Numbered from the stretch's first letter, positions 36,977-45,099 are shown. The stretch: DNA of 64,000 nt from Burkholderia sp. USMB20 (GCF_000949135.2 NZ_JTAN02000021.1:806001-870000); one strand, 5' to 3'. Translations and numbers: made by a program. Notes: generated from the letters alone by a model not told the origin.

Positions 36977-38283
36977 TGCGGCGGCCGGTCGCGGCCCAAG
37001 TCGCCACCGCGCGCCCGCATGCGTTCGGGCGCGCCGCCGCGTGGCGCGTCGCGACCGTGCTCTGCGGCGCGTGCTGCGCGTTCGCCGCGCCGTCGCGCGC
37101 GTTTGCCGGCGCGCCGGTCGTGCACACCGTCACCGTGGAGGCGCCGGCGTCACCTCAGTCGCCGCAGGAGCGCGGCGACCCGCGGCGCTTCATGCACGGG
37201 ATCGGCGTGGCCGACGCCGGCGACGGCCGGCGCTGGGTGTTCTTCAGCAGCTCGGGCATCGTGCCGCGCGGCGCGCTGCGCAACGGCGACTGGCCGCATG
37301 ACGTGTACGTCGGCGAATGGCTGCCGGGCAAGCCGCGCCTGCTGCGCGTCCATACGTTCATCAGCCGCCCGGAAGCGCAGGAGCCCGTGTCGATCGCGCA
37401 GAACCCGCGCGGCGACATCTTCGTCACGTTCGAGGACGGCTGGAACACGCCGCAGGTGGTCAGCCAGCGATACGGCGTCTATCGGCGCGACCTGAAGCCG
37501 GTCAAGCCCTACCCGAACGACGTCGAAGCAGGCGGCCACTCGGGCCACGTCGCCGCGGTGAGCGAACGCTTCGTCGTGTTCTATTCCGCCGACTGGATCG
37601 ACGGCGGCGGCGTCGACAACCTCGGCACCGGCAACGGCGTCTACGTGAAAACCTACGATGCCGAAGGACGCGTGATGAACCATGTGCCGGTCGCGCCGCA
37701 CCGCCGCGAATGGTGGCCCGTGGTCGCAGGTTCGCCGCGGCGCGCGCTGCTGGTCTGGCAAAAATACATCGAGGGCAGCACGGACGCGACGCTCGAATAC
37801 GCGATGTTCGATCCGGTCACGGCGAAACTCGACATGCTCGGGCCGCTGAACGGCACGATCCAGTACTACGTCTATTCGTCCGCGTATGTGCCGGCGGTCG
37901 ACCGCTTCGTCGTCGTCACGACGACCGCGGACAATCGCGGCGTCGCGATGCTGATCGACCCGGACGGCCGTCGTCTGGCCACGCTCGACTGCCTGCCGGC
38001 GTCGGTGCGCGAGGCCGGGATCGGTGTCGACGGCACGCATGCCTACGTGCCGATCCGCGACGGGCGGCTGCTGACCCTCGCGCTTTCGCCGACGGGCATG
38101 TCGGTGAGCGGCGTGCAGCGTTCGCCGATTCCGTGGGGCTCGACCGGCATCGCCGGGTTCCCCGCACGCGGCGGGACGATGCATTTCGTGTCGCTGACGC
38201 CGTCCGGCGCACGCGAAGCGGATTTCGACACGACGCGGGAAACGCCGTTGCCGAAGGCCGACGCGCAGTGTTCGACGCATTGA
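36973..38283 (+). CDS. Secreted protein of unknown function, linked to the PNAG locus
   Basis: A 436-residue protein with a signal peptide (WRVATVLCGACCAFAAPSRAFAGA, cleavage near residue 46). The mature part is rich in repeated beta-strand pairs such as RWVFFSSSGIVPRG, PHDVYVGEWLPGKPRLL, RGDIFVTFEDGW, RFVVFYSADWIDGGG, RALLVWQKYIEG and GVAMLIDPDGRR, suggesting a beta-propeller. No catalytic motif recognised. The start overlaps the glmS stop (ATGA), which places it in the same transcript, so a periplasmic or surface role in polysaccharide handling is possible. I cannot assign a family. Confidence 0.72.
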   Translation: MMRRPVAAQVATARPHAFGRAAAWRVATVLCGACCAFAAPSRAFAGAPVVHTVTVEAPASPQSPQERGDPRRFMHGIGVADAGDGRRWVFFSSSGIVPRGALRNGDWPHDVYVGEWLPGKPRLLRVHTFISRPEAQEPVSIAQNPRGDIFVTFEDGWNTPQVVSQRYGVYRRDLKPVKPYPNDVEAGGHSGHVAAVSERFVVFYSADWIDGGGVDNLGTGNGVYVKTYDAEGRVMNHVPVAPHRREWWPVVAGSPRRALLVWQKYIEGSTDATLEYAMFDPVTAKLDMLGPLNGTIQYYVYSSAYVPAVDRFVVVTTTADNRGVAMLIDPDGRRLATLDCLPASVREAGIGVDGTHAYVPIRDGRLLTLALSPTGMSVSGVQRSPIPWGSTGIAGFPARGGTMHFVSLTPSGAREADFDTTRETPLPKADAQCSTH

Positions 38284-38563
38284 CGGCAACCCGGCACGTC
38301 GATCCGGCCCGACGCGCTCGATCCGGGCGTTCGCGCCTTTGCCCGAATCGCGCAGTGCGATCCCCCCGCGCGTATCGGCCGCACCCGGTCGTCACCCGGT
38401 AGTCGGACTTGCAGCGGCAGCCCGGCCCGCTTCCTCGTGCCGCCCCCGCTCCCGCGCCGAAGTCGCCAGCGCCGCCCGTACCGGATAGACTGTCGCCCGA
38501 TTCCATCCCTCGGCCGCGGCGCTCGCCTTTCTGCCGCCGCCGGAACGCCCCCACGGAGAACGA

Positions 38564-39400
38564 ATGCTGAAGCGCCGGTGGTTTTCGCTGTTGCTGCTGA
38601 CGGTGTGCCTGATCGCGACGCGCGCGTCCGCCCAGGGCTCGCTCGAACTCGAAACCGACGGCACGCCTCGCGTCCTGACGCGCCAGGCGCTCCTCGCGCG
38701 CGCCGACGCGACGGACATCCGCGTGCCGCGCGACATCGCGTACGGCCGGCCGATGACGTTCCGCGCGGTACCGTTCGCCGCGCTGCTCGGCGACACGCCG
38801 CTGCCGGCGGACGGCGTGCTCGAAACGCGCGCGGCCGACGGTTTCGCCGCGCAACTGCCGCTGGATCTCGCGCGCCGCCGTGCGCCGGCCGGCGCCGTCG
38901 CGTGGCTCGCGATCGAGGACCCCGCGCACCCGTGGCCGAAGCTGCCGGGCAAGCAGGTCAGCGCGGGGCCGTTCTATCTCGTGTGGCTCGGGCCGGACGC
39001 GTCGTCGGTGCGCGGCGAGCAGTGGCCGTATCAGATCGTGCGCATCACGATCGAATCGTCGCCGCTCGCGCGCTGGCCGTCGCTCGCCGTCGATCCGGCG
39101 TTGCCGGCGGACGATGCGGCCCGGGCGGGCCAGCGGCTGTTCGTCACGCAATGCCTCGCGTGCCACCGCGTCGACGGCGCGGGCAGCAGCCAGGCCGGCC
39201 CCGACCTGAACACGCCGATGAATCCGGTCGACTACTTCCAGCCCGCCGCGCTGCGCCGCTACATCCGCAACCCGGCATCGGTGCGCGACTGGCCGGGCCG
39301 CGCGATGCCGGCGTTCCCGCCCGATCAGTTGAGCGACCGGGAACTCGACCAGATCGTCGCGTACCTCGCGTACATGGCGCGGCGCAAGGCCGGCAAGTAA
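38564..39400 (+). CDS. Secreted c-type cytochrome
   Basis: A 278-residue periplasmic protein with a signal peptide (FSLLLLTVCLIATRASAQ) and a C-terminal cytochrome c domain: heme site C197-x-x-C200-H201 in CLACH and a candidate axial methionine in GRAMPAFPPDQLSD, followed by DQIVAYLAYMAR. The N-terminal ~170 residues (RQALLARADATDIRVPRD, MTFRAVPFAALLG, WPYQIVRITIE) resemble the molybdopterin-binding-like fold of sulfite-oxidase relatives but with no visible cofactor cysteine, so this part is probably a docking or structural domain. Likely carries electrons for a periplasmic oxidoreductase not seen here. Convergent with the carbamoylase gene. Confidence 0.85.
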   Translation: MLKRRWFSLLLLTVCLIATRASAQGSLELETDGTPRVLTRQALLARADATDIRVPRDIAYGRPMTFRAVPFAALLGDTPLPADGVLETRAADGFAAQLPLDLARRRAPAGAVAWLAIEDPAHPWPKLPGKQVSAGPFYLVWLGPDASSVRGEQWPYQIVRITIESSPLARWPSLAVDPALPADDAARAGQRLFVTQCLACHRVDGAGSSQAGPDLNTPMNPVDYFQPAALRRYIRNPASVRDWPGRAMPAFPPDQLSDRELDQIVAYLAYMARRKAGK

Positions 39401-39421
39401 GCCGCGCCCGTCAGGGGCGCG

Positions 39422-40678
39422 TTACGCGCCCGGTTCCTGCGCGCTTTGCAGCACTGCACGCAGCAGCACGTCGGCGCCCGCCGCCGACCATTCCGGCGTG
39501 ATCGCCTCGGCTTCGTTGTGGCTCAGCCCGTCGACGCACGGCACGAAGATCATGCCGGTCGGCGCGACGCGCGCGACGTAGCACGCGTCGTGGCCCGCGC
39601 CGGACACGATGTCCATGTGCGACAGCCCGAGCGCCTGCGCCGCATCGCGCACCGCGTCGATGCAGCGCGGCGCGAACGGCACCGGCGGGTACGTGAAGAT
39701 CTGCTCGATCTGCGCGCCGAGCCCGGCGTCGGCCGCGACGCGCGCCAGTTCCGCACGCAGCGCCGCGTCGAGTTCGTCGAGCACCGCATCGTCCGGATGG
39801 CGAAACTCGACCGTGAAGAAACAGCCGCCGGGCACCGTGTTACGCGAATTCGGCCGCGCCTCGATCATCCCGACCGTCGCGCGCGCATGCGGCGCATGGC
39901 GGCGGCCGAGCGCATCCACGAATTCGATCATTCGCGCGGAACCCACCAGCGTGTCGCGCCGGAATTCCATCGGCGTCGTGCCCGCGTGCGCGTCGACGCC
40001 CGTGAGCGTCACCTCGTACCAGCGCTGCCCCTGCCCGGCCGTCACGACGCCGATCGTCCGGCCCGCGCGTTCGAGAATCGCACCCTGCTCGATATGCAGT
40101 TCGTACGCGGCATGCACCGGATAGCCGCCGACGGGTTCGGCGCCCGCGTAGCCGATCCGCGCGAGTTCCTCGCCGATCGTCCTGCCCGCGCCGTCGGTGC
40201 GCGACAGCCCGTATTCGAGCGAATAGACGCCCGAGAACACGCCGGCCGAGATCATCGCCGGCGCGAAGCGCGAACCTTCCTCGTTGGTCCAGATCACGAC
40301 GTCGATCGGGCGCTCGGTCTCGATGCCCGCGTCGTTCAGCGCGCGCACGACCTCGAGGCCGCCGAGCACGCCGTAGATGCCGTCGTAACGGCCGCCCGTC
40401 GGCTGCGAATCGGCGTGCGAGCCGGTCATCACCGGCGCGGCGTCGGGATTGCGGCCCGCGCGGCGCGCGAACACGTTGCCCATCCGGTCCACCCGCACCG
40501 TGCAGCCGGCATCGCGTGCCCACTGCACGAACAGGTCGCGCGACTCGCGGTCGAGGTCGGTCAGCGCGAGACGGCAGACGCCGCCCTTCGGCGTCGCGCC
40601 GATCTGCGCCATGCGTTCGAGCGATGCCCACAGGCGCGCGCCGTCGACGCGCGGTGCGGTCGCGAGGTCGTCACGCAT
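39422..40678 (-). CDS. Zn-dependent amidase/carbamoylase, likely N-carbamoyl-L-cysteine hydrolase
   Basis: A 418-residue M20-type metallo-amidase of the hydantoinase/carbamoylase family. Metal ligands are visible in GSHADSQPTGGRYDG (His and Asp), IWTNEEGSRF (the EE pair), ELHIEQGAILE and GAGHDACYVA; the substrate-binding segments DAHAGTTPMEFRRD and RPNSRNTVPG are intact. Its gene overlaps the ATC-hydrolase gene by 8 bases, which points to the last step of the 2-amino-thiazoline-4-carboxylate route, N-carbamoyl-L-cysteine to L-cysteine (AtcC in Pseudomonas). A ureidoglycolate- or beta-ureidopropionase-like role is the alternative but fits the neighbours less well. Confidence 0.88.
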   Translation of the reverse strand: MRDDLATAPRVDGARLWASLERMAQIGATPKGGVCRLALTDLDRESRDLFVQWARDAGCTVRVDRMGNVFARRAGRNPDAAPVMTGSHADSQPTGGRYDGIYGVLGGLEVVRALNDAGIETERPIDVVIWTNEEGSRFAPAMISAGVFSGVYSLEYGLSRTDGAGRTIGEELARIGYAGAEPVGGYPVHAAYELHIEQGAILERAGRTIGVVTAGQGQRWYEVTLTGVDAHAGTTPMEFRRDTLVGSARMIEFVDALGRRHAPHARATVGMIEARPNSRNTVPGGCFFTVEFRHPDDAVLDELDAALRAELARVAADAGLGAQIEQIFTYPPVPFAPRCIDAVRDAAQALGLSHMDIVSGAGHDACYVARVAPTGMIFVPCVDGLSHNEAEAITPEWSAAGADVLLRAVLQSAQEPGA

Positions 40679-41210
40679 TGCCGGCCTCCGGGGTGTCGTC
40701 GCGCGGCGCCGCCTGCAGCGCATAGCGGAAATCGCAGCGCTTGCCGCCCTGCATGATCGTGCTCGTGCGCGTCAGCGCGATGCGCGGGTCGTAACCCTCG
40801 ATGAAGTAGCTGTCGCGCGCGCAGCTCAGCAGGTGGCCGATCTCGCCGAGCCCCATCGCGTGATACATCTCCGCGTAGCTGCAGCGATGCACGTCGTAGT
40901 CGTAGTGCGTGTCGTCCGCGCGGCGCACCTCGACGTCGAGCGCATCGTCCTTCTCCCACAGCACCTGCAGCGCGATGAACGACTGCACGCTCGTGCCGTC
41001 GGGCTCCTGCGCGGCGAACGTGCGGCCCGCGTCGACGGCCGCGCCGCGCACGGCCTCCGCGATCACGGCCTGCGCGCGCTCGGTGCCGAATTCGCGCTTC
41101 ATGATCTCGTAGATCGGCTTGATGATTTCCGCTTCGATGCGGCGCCGCGCGAGGATGCCGAGGCGCGTGTCCTCGGGTGCCGCCGCGGATGCGTGGGTGG
41201 TGTCGGTCAT
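40671..41210 (-). CDS. L-2-amino-thiazoline-4-carboxylic acid hydrolase
   Basis: A 179-residue cytoplasmic protein of the ATC-hydrolase family, which opens L-ATC to N-carbamoyl-L-cysteine (AtcB in Pseudomonas). Recognised by overall length, the N-terminal LARRRIEAEIIKPIYEIMKREFG, the central DDTHYDYDVHRCSYAEMYHAMGLGEIGHLLSCARD and the ending LTRTSTIMQGGKRCDFRY; the two cysteines in HRC and LSC are at positions usual for the family. Start ATG at 41210. It is followed by the carbamoylase gene (8-base overlap) and preceded 17 bases upstream by a binding-protein gene, forming a small uptake-and-conversion operon. Confidence 0.87.
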   Translation of the reverse strand: MTDTTHASAAAPEDTRLGILARRRIEAEIIKPIYEIMKREFGTERAQAVIAEAVRGAAVDAGRTFAAQEPDGTSVQSFIALQVLWEKDDALDVEVRRADDTHYDYDVHRCSYAEMYHAMGLGEIGHLLSCARDSYFIEGYDPRIALTRTSTIMQGGKRCDFRYALQAAPRDDTPEAGNA

Positions 41211-41227
41211 GGGGTTCGTCTCCGTCC

Positions 41228-42394
41228 TTATTTCGTTGCCGGGTGCGCGCCGCCGAGCACGTCGACGACGGTCCACTTGCCGCCGCGCACCTGGTAGATC
41301 GTGAATGCCGGGTCCTTCAGGTTGCCTTCGCCGTCGAACGCGACCCGGCCGGTCACGCCGGGCCGGTCGATCGCGCGCACGGCCGCGACCAGCTTCGCCG
41401 GCTGCGTCGTGCCGGCCTTTTGCGCGGCCGCGATCAGCGTGGCCGCCGCGTCGTACGCGAACGGCGCATGCAGTTCGATCGGCGCGTTGAAGCGGGCGCG
41501 GTACTGGGCGTCGAACGCCTTGCCGCCCGGCATCCGGTCGAGCGGCAGGCCCGGTTCGAGCGCCGTCACGCCGTCGCCGTCCTTGCCCGCGAGCGACAGG
41601 AAGGTCTGGCTCACGAAGCCGCCGGCGCCGAGCAGCGGCGCGTTCACACCGAGCTGGCGCATCCGGCGCGCGATCGGCGCGGCCTGCGCGTCGAGCCCGC
41701 CGAAGAACACGAGATCCGCGCGCTTGCCCTTGACCGCGGTCAGCACGCCGCTGAAGTCGGTCGTCTTGTCGTTCACGTACTGGCGATCGACGATCGTGCC
41801 GCCGTTCGCCTGCACGCCCTTGATGAACTGGTCGGCGAGGCCTGCACCGAACGACGTGCGATCGTCGATCACCGCGATGCGTTGCGCCTTCAGCGTCTTC
41901 ACCGCGTAGGCGCCGGTGAAATTGCCGCCCGCATCGTCGTGACCCATGATGCGGAACGCCGTCGCGTAGCCCTGCTGCGTGTATTGGTGGCCGGTGGACG
42001 CCGGCGCGATCTGCGCAATGCCCGCATCGCGGTAGACGCGCGACGCCGGCACGCTGCAACCCGTGTTCCAGTGGCCGACGACGCCGATCACATGCTGGTC
42101 GACGAGCTGCTGCGCGACCGCGACGGCCGTGCGCGGGTCGGATTGATCGTCGGCCGCGACGAGCTTGTAGACGACCGGCTTGCCGCCGATGCTCGGATGT
42201 TTCGCGTTCGCGTCGTCGATCGCGAGTTGCGCGCCGTTCTGCAGATCCTTGCCGATCCGCGCCGACGGGCCGGTGAGCGGCGCGGCGAGACCGATCAGGA
42301 TCGTCTGCGGTGCGGACTGCGCGAAGGCGGGAACGGCGGCGATCAGCGCGGCCGCGGAGAATGCGAAGCTGGCGGGAAGAAAGGCGATTTTCAT
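41228..42394 (-). CDS. Periplasmic solute-binding protein, branched-chain amino acid (LivJ/LivK) family
   Basis: A 388-residue protein with a signal peptide (ASFAFSAAALIAAVPAFAQ) and the type I periplasmic-binding fold: ILIGLAAPLTGPSARIGKDLQNGAQLAIDDAN, VVGHWNTGCSVPASRVYRDAG, APASTGHQYTQ, MGHDDAGGNFTGAYAV. First gene of the ATC operon (17 bases to the hydrolase gene). No permease or ATPase gene is in the operon, so it must use a transporter encoded elsewhere or act as a sensor. The ligand could be ATC, a hydantoin or an amino acid; the operon suggests ATC or a related sulfur compound. Confidence 0.9.
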   Translation of the reverse strand: MKIAFLPASFAFSAAALIAAVPAFAQSAPQTILIGLAAPLTGPSARIGKDLQNGAQLAIDDANAKHPSIGGKPVVYKLVAADDQSDPRTAVAVAQQLVDQHVIGVVGHWNTGCSVPASRVYRDAGIAQIAPASTGHQYTQQGYATAFRIMGHDDAGGNFTGAYAVKTLKAQRIAVIDDRTSFGAGLADQFIKGVQANGGTIVDRQYVNDKTTDFSGVLTAVKGKRADLVFFGGLDAQAAPIARRMRQLGVNAPLLGAGGFVSQTFLSLAGKDGDGVTALEPGLPLDRMPGGKAFDAQYRARFNAPIELHAPFAYDAAATLIAAAQKAGTTQPAKLVAAVRAIDRPGVTGRVAFDGEGNLKDPAFTIYQVRGGKWTVVDVLGGAHPATK

Positions 42395-42435
42395 GTGCGG
42401 GGCTCGGAGATTCGAATCAAAACATGAAAAATATT

Positions 42436-42465
42436 AAATATTCGGCACTCTCACCCCAAATATTC
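42436..42465. promoter_or_regulatory. Direct repeat AAATATTC in the divergent promoter region
   Basis: AAATATTC occurs at 42436-42443 and 42458-42465, 22 bases (two helical turns) apart, within an AT-rich 177-base gap between the binding-protein gene and a divergent LysR gene. This is the usual place for LysR sites, so it is a candidate operator; spacing and position are the only support. Confidence 0.35.
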
Positions 42466-42571
42466 AATTGTTGGATGCTTATGCCATTCCCGACACAATA
42501 GCGCAATAGCCTGTAAATAAAGGATATTTTTACGTTGTCGCTTACCCTGATTTTTCGATAAAATTCGACAC

Positions 42572-43465
42572 ATGAAAAATATCGAACAATTGCCGCACGA
42601 TCCGCCGTTACGCGCCGTCCGCGCGTTCGAGGCATTCGCGCGTCTCGGGTCGGTCACCGCGGCCGCGCACGAGCTCGACATCACGCCGTCCGCGGTCAGC
42701 CACCAGTTGCAGCTGCTCGAGGCGTTCATCCAGACGCCGCTGACCGTGCGCGAAGGCCGGCTGCTCGCGCTCACCGACGAGGGGCGCGACTACTACCGCT
42801 CGATAAGCGCCGCGTTCTCGGTGCTGCGCAGCGCGACGCGCTTCGTGCGCGACCGGTCGTCGCTGCGACAGATCACGATCAGCCTGATTCCGCTGCTCGG
42901 CATCGGCTGGTTCATCCCGCGGCTGCATGCGTTCCTCGCCGAGAACACCGACGTCGACGTGACCGTGCTGTACGCGCATCACCGCAACTATCGAAGCGAC
43001 GCGTCCGACCTGTCGATCCGCTTCGGCACCGGCGACTGGCCCGGCTACCGCTGCGAGCGGCTGCTGCCGGGCGCGATGGTGCCGATGTGCAGCCCGTCGT
43101 TCCTGAAGCGCCACGGGCCGTTCCGCACGCCGGCCGATCTCGCGCAGGCGCCGCTCGTGCACGACGAGGATCGCAGCACCTGGGTCAACTGGCTGCAAGG
43201 CGCCGGCGTGCGGCACGTGTCGCATGCGGTGGGGCCGATGTTCGAGGACGGGCAACTGACGCTGAGCGCGGCGCGCGCGGATCTCGGCGCGGCGCTGCTG
43301 CGCGCGCCGCTGGTCGAGCGCGAACTGGCCAGCGGCGAACTCGTGAAGCTGTTCGACCACGCGCTCGACGACGGGCGCGACTACTACCTGTGCACGCGCG
43401 AGGATGCGGACATGCCGGACGGGGCGAGACGGCTCGCCGACTGGCTGAGGAAGATCGCCGCCTGA
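42572..43465 (+). CDS. LysR-family regulator, GcvA-like, probably of the ATC operon
   Basis: A 297-residue LysR protein with an N-terminal winged helix-turn-helix (LRAVRAFEAFARLGSVTAAAHELDITPSAVSHQLQLLE) and an effector domain with the GcvA-subgroup look (LIPLLGIGWFIPRLHAFLAENTDVDVTVLYAHH, DLSIRFGTGDWPGYRCERLLPG). Divergent from the ATC uptake-and-hydrolysis operon across 177 bases, so it likely controls that operon and itself. The start sits in an AT-rich leader; no strong ribosome site is evident before the ATG. The chain is complete and ends ADWLRKIAA. Confidence 0.9.
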   Translation: MKNIEQLPHDPPLRAVRAFEAFARLGSVTAAAHELDITPSAVSHQLQLLEAFIQTPLTVREGRLLALTDEGRDYYRSISAAFSVLRSATRFVRDRSSLRQITISLIPLLGIGWFIPRLHAFLAENTDVDVTVLYAHHRNYRSDASDLSIRFGTGDWPGYRCERLLPGAMVPMCSPSFLKRHGPFRTPADLAQAPLVHDEDRSTWVNWLQGAGVRHVSHAVGPMFEDGQLTLSAARADLGAALLRAPLVERELASGELVKLFDHALDDGRDYYLCTREDADMPDGARRLADWLRKIAA

Positions 43466-43541
43466 GCCGCCGTTGCGCCGCCTGCCGGCGCAACGGCGCG
43501 CTTGCCGGGCAAGTCGGTGACTTGCGGACGTCCGCACGCGT

Positions 43542-43565
43542 ATATATGATATGCATATCATATAT
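43542..43565. promoter_or_regulatory. 24-bp perfect palindrome, probable toxin-antitoxin operator
   Basis: A perfect inverted repeat centred on ATGCAT (43551-43556), with arms ATATATGATATG and its complement. It ends 11 bases before the antitoxin ATG and directly adjoins its ribosome site (GGAG, 43567-43570). Ribbon-helix-helix antitoxins bind such palindromes to repress their own operon; binding by the product here is inferred. Confidence 0.75.
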
Positions 43566-43576
43566 CGGAGGTTGCG

Positions 43577-43795
43577 ATGAGCCGTATCCTGATCGATCTG
43601 TCGAATGGCCAGCTCGACGAACTGGCCGCCATCGTCGAGACTGAGCAACGCCCTCGCGCCGCGATCATTCGCGACGCGATTGACGCGTATATCGCGCAAC
43701 ACAAGCGCGCGCATGCCGATCACGTATTCGGCCTGTGGAAGGATCGCGCGGTCGACGGGCTCACCTATCAGGAGGCATTGCGTTCGGAATGGTAA
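43577..43795 (+). CDS. Ribbon-helix-helix antitoxin
   Basis: A 72-residue antitoxin with an N-terminal ribbon-helix-helix DNA-binding part (MSRILIDLSNGQLDELAAIVETEQRPRAAIIRDAIDAYI) and a C-terminal toxin-neutralising tail (HVFGLWKDRAVDGLTYQEALRSEW). It should bind both its own operator, the palindrome just upstream, and the PIN toxin. The stop overlaps the ATG of the small frame at 43789 in the same way that the second tail copy overlaps the toxin start. Good ribosome site GGAG six bases upstream. Confidence 0.88.
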   Translation: MSRILIDLSNGQLDELAAIVETEQRPRAAIIRDAIDAYIAQHKRAHADHVFGLWKDRAVDGLTYQEALRSEW

Positions 43796-43973
43796 AAGCA
43801 CACATCGACACTCAAAGCGCGGCCGGGTATCCGGGCCGCGCGCTCCCGGCCGACGCCTGCCTCGTGCAGGTGCAGCAACGGCCGCCCCATGCCCACACCG
43901 TGTTCGGCCTGTGGAAAGATCGCGCGGTCGACGGGCTCGCCTGGCAGGAGGCACTGCGTTCGGAATGGTAAGA
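43724..43973 (+). repeat. Direct duplication of the antitoxin 3' end
   Basis: About 74 bases at 43724-43797 are repeated with few changes at 43900-43973, offset 176 bases, each ending in the same GGAATGGTAA junction where the next coding start overlaps the stop. Because 176 is not a multiple of three, the second copy is read in a different frame from the first. Confidence 0.85.
43789..43971 (+). CDS. Chimeric small frame: toxin-like start joined to antitoxin-like tail
   Basis: Sixty residues. It begins MVKAHIDTQSAAGYPG, which parallels the PIN toxin's MVRALFDTNILIDYLG in the same position relative to the preceding tail. It ends HTVFGLWKDRAVDGLAWQEALRSEW, a near copy of the antitoxin tail. 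This is best read as a scar of a tandem duplication of the antitoxin-toxin junction followed by internal deletion. It overlaps the antitoxin stop at one end and the toxin start at the other, so it could still be translated by coupling, and its tail might bind the toxin. Confidence 0.5.
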   Translation: MVKAHIDTQSAAGYPGRALPADACLVQVQQRPPHAHTVFGLWKDRAVDGLAWQEALRSEW

Positions 43974-44330
43974 GCCCTCTTCGATACCAACATCCTGATC
44001 GACTATCTCGGCGGCGCGGAGTCCGCGCGCGCGGAGCTGGCCCGCTACGACTACCGGGCGATCAGCATGGTGACCTGGATGGAAGTCATGGTCGGCGCGA
44101 CGGCTCGCGACGATGCGGCAATTCGCGCATGGCTTTCGTCGTTCGACATCATCCCGCTCGACAGCATGGTGGCGAACCGCGCCGTAACGATTCGCAAGGA
44201 ACGTCGCATTCGTCTGCCCGATGCGATCGTCTGGGCATCGGCGCAAGTGAACGGCCTGTTGCTCGTATCGCGCAACACGAAGGATTTTCCCGTCACCGAC
44301 CCGGGCGTCCGCGCGCCGTATCAGATCTAG
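43965..44330 (+). CDS. PIN-domain toxin (VapC-type ribonuclease)
   Basis: A 121-residue PIN-domain endoribonuclease expected to cleave tRNA or other RNA. The acidic triad is visible: D7 in LFDTNILIDY, E40 in WMEVMVG, D86 in RLPDAIVWASA, with N104/D107 near the end of the fold. Starts within the antitoxin-tail copy (ATGGTAA overlap), so translation is coupled to the chimeric frame rather than directly to the true antitoxin, whose stop is 170 bases upstream. Gene order antitoxin then toxin is standard. Confidence 0.9.
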   Translation: MVRALFDTNILIDYLGGAESARAELARYDYRAISMVTWMEVMVGATARDDAAIRAWLSSFDIIPLDSMVANRAVTIRKERRIRLPDAIVWASAQVNGLLLVSRNTKDFPVTDPGVRAPYQI

Positions 44331-44387
44331 CGCGAGCGGCGTCCGTCATGCGTGGCGGACATCCGCGCGTCCCGCCGTCGCCGCGCG

Positions 44388-45089
44388 TCACACCGCCCGC
44401 CCCCATCCGCGCTCGGCCGCATAGGCGACCGTCGCGCGCGCCAGCTCGTTCGTGCTGTCGACCAATGCAAACGGCGCATCGCGCACCGCCCGCGCGGCGA
44501 TCGGGATTTCCGTGCAGCCCATCACCGCGACGCCCACGTCCCGTCGCGCCAGCGTCGCGAGCGCGCGCGACAGGCACCGCACCGACGCATCGATCTTCCC
44601 CGCCTTGACCGCCGCGATGCACGCGGCGATGTCGCGCTGCGCGGCCACGTCCGGCATTACGGGTTCGAAGCCGCGCGCACGCAGCGCCGCCTGGTAGAAG
44701 CCCGACACCAGCGTGCCGCCCGTGGCGAGCACGGCGACGCGCCGCACGCCGGCCGGCAACGCGGCCACCGACGCATCGACGATATGCAGGATCGGCGCCG
44801 CGCTGCGTTCGCGCAGCGGCGCATACCAGTGATGCGCCGAATTGCACGGGATCGCAATCACGTCGACACCGCAGCGGTTCAGCAGCGCGACGCCATCGAG
44901 CAGCGCCGGCAGCGGATCGGGCCCGCCGTCGATGATCGCGCGCGAACGATCGGGCGTCTGCGTCAGGTTCGCGACGACCATCGGCAGGTGCTCCTGGTCG
45001 CAGCGCGCACGCGTCAGGCGCATCACGCGATGCATGAAGTCGACCGTGGCCAGCGGCCCCATTCCGCCCAGTACGCCGACGAGCGCCAT
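44388..45089 (-). CDS. Aspartate/glutamate racemase family protein
   Basis: A 233-residue cofactor-independent racemase with the two catalytic cysteines in place, C82 (IPCNSAHHW) and C192 (VMGCTEIPI), and the N-terminal GVLGGMGPLATVDFMHRV signature. Closest in look to the broad YgeA/aspartate-racemase group rather than the cell-wall glutamate racemase MurI. It is the last gene of a minus-strand set, 10 bases after a dicarboxylate/amino-acid symporter gene, so an acidic amino acid or related dicarboxylate is the probable substrate. Stereospecificity unknown. Confidence 0.88.
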   Translation of the reverse strand: MALVGVLGGMGPLATVDFMHRVMRLTRARCDQEHLPMVVANLTQTPDRSRAIIDGGPDPLPALLDGVALLNRCGVDVIAIPCNSAHHWYAPLRERSAAPILHIVDASVAALPAGVRRVAVLATGGTLVSGFYQAALRARGFEPVMPDVAAQRDIAACIAAVKAGKIDASVRCLSRALATLARRDVGVAVMGCTEIPIAARAVRDAPFALVDSTNELARATVAYAAERGWGRAV

Positions 45090-45099
45090 GACGTCTCCT

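Noticed and set aside
39414-39431. Hairpin GGGCGCG-TTA-CGCGCCC between convergent genes
   Set aside because: Its loop is the stop codon of the amidase gene and it has no T-run on either strand, so it is a poor terminator.
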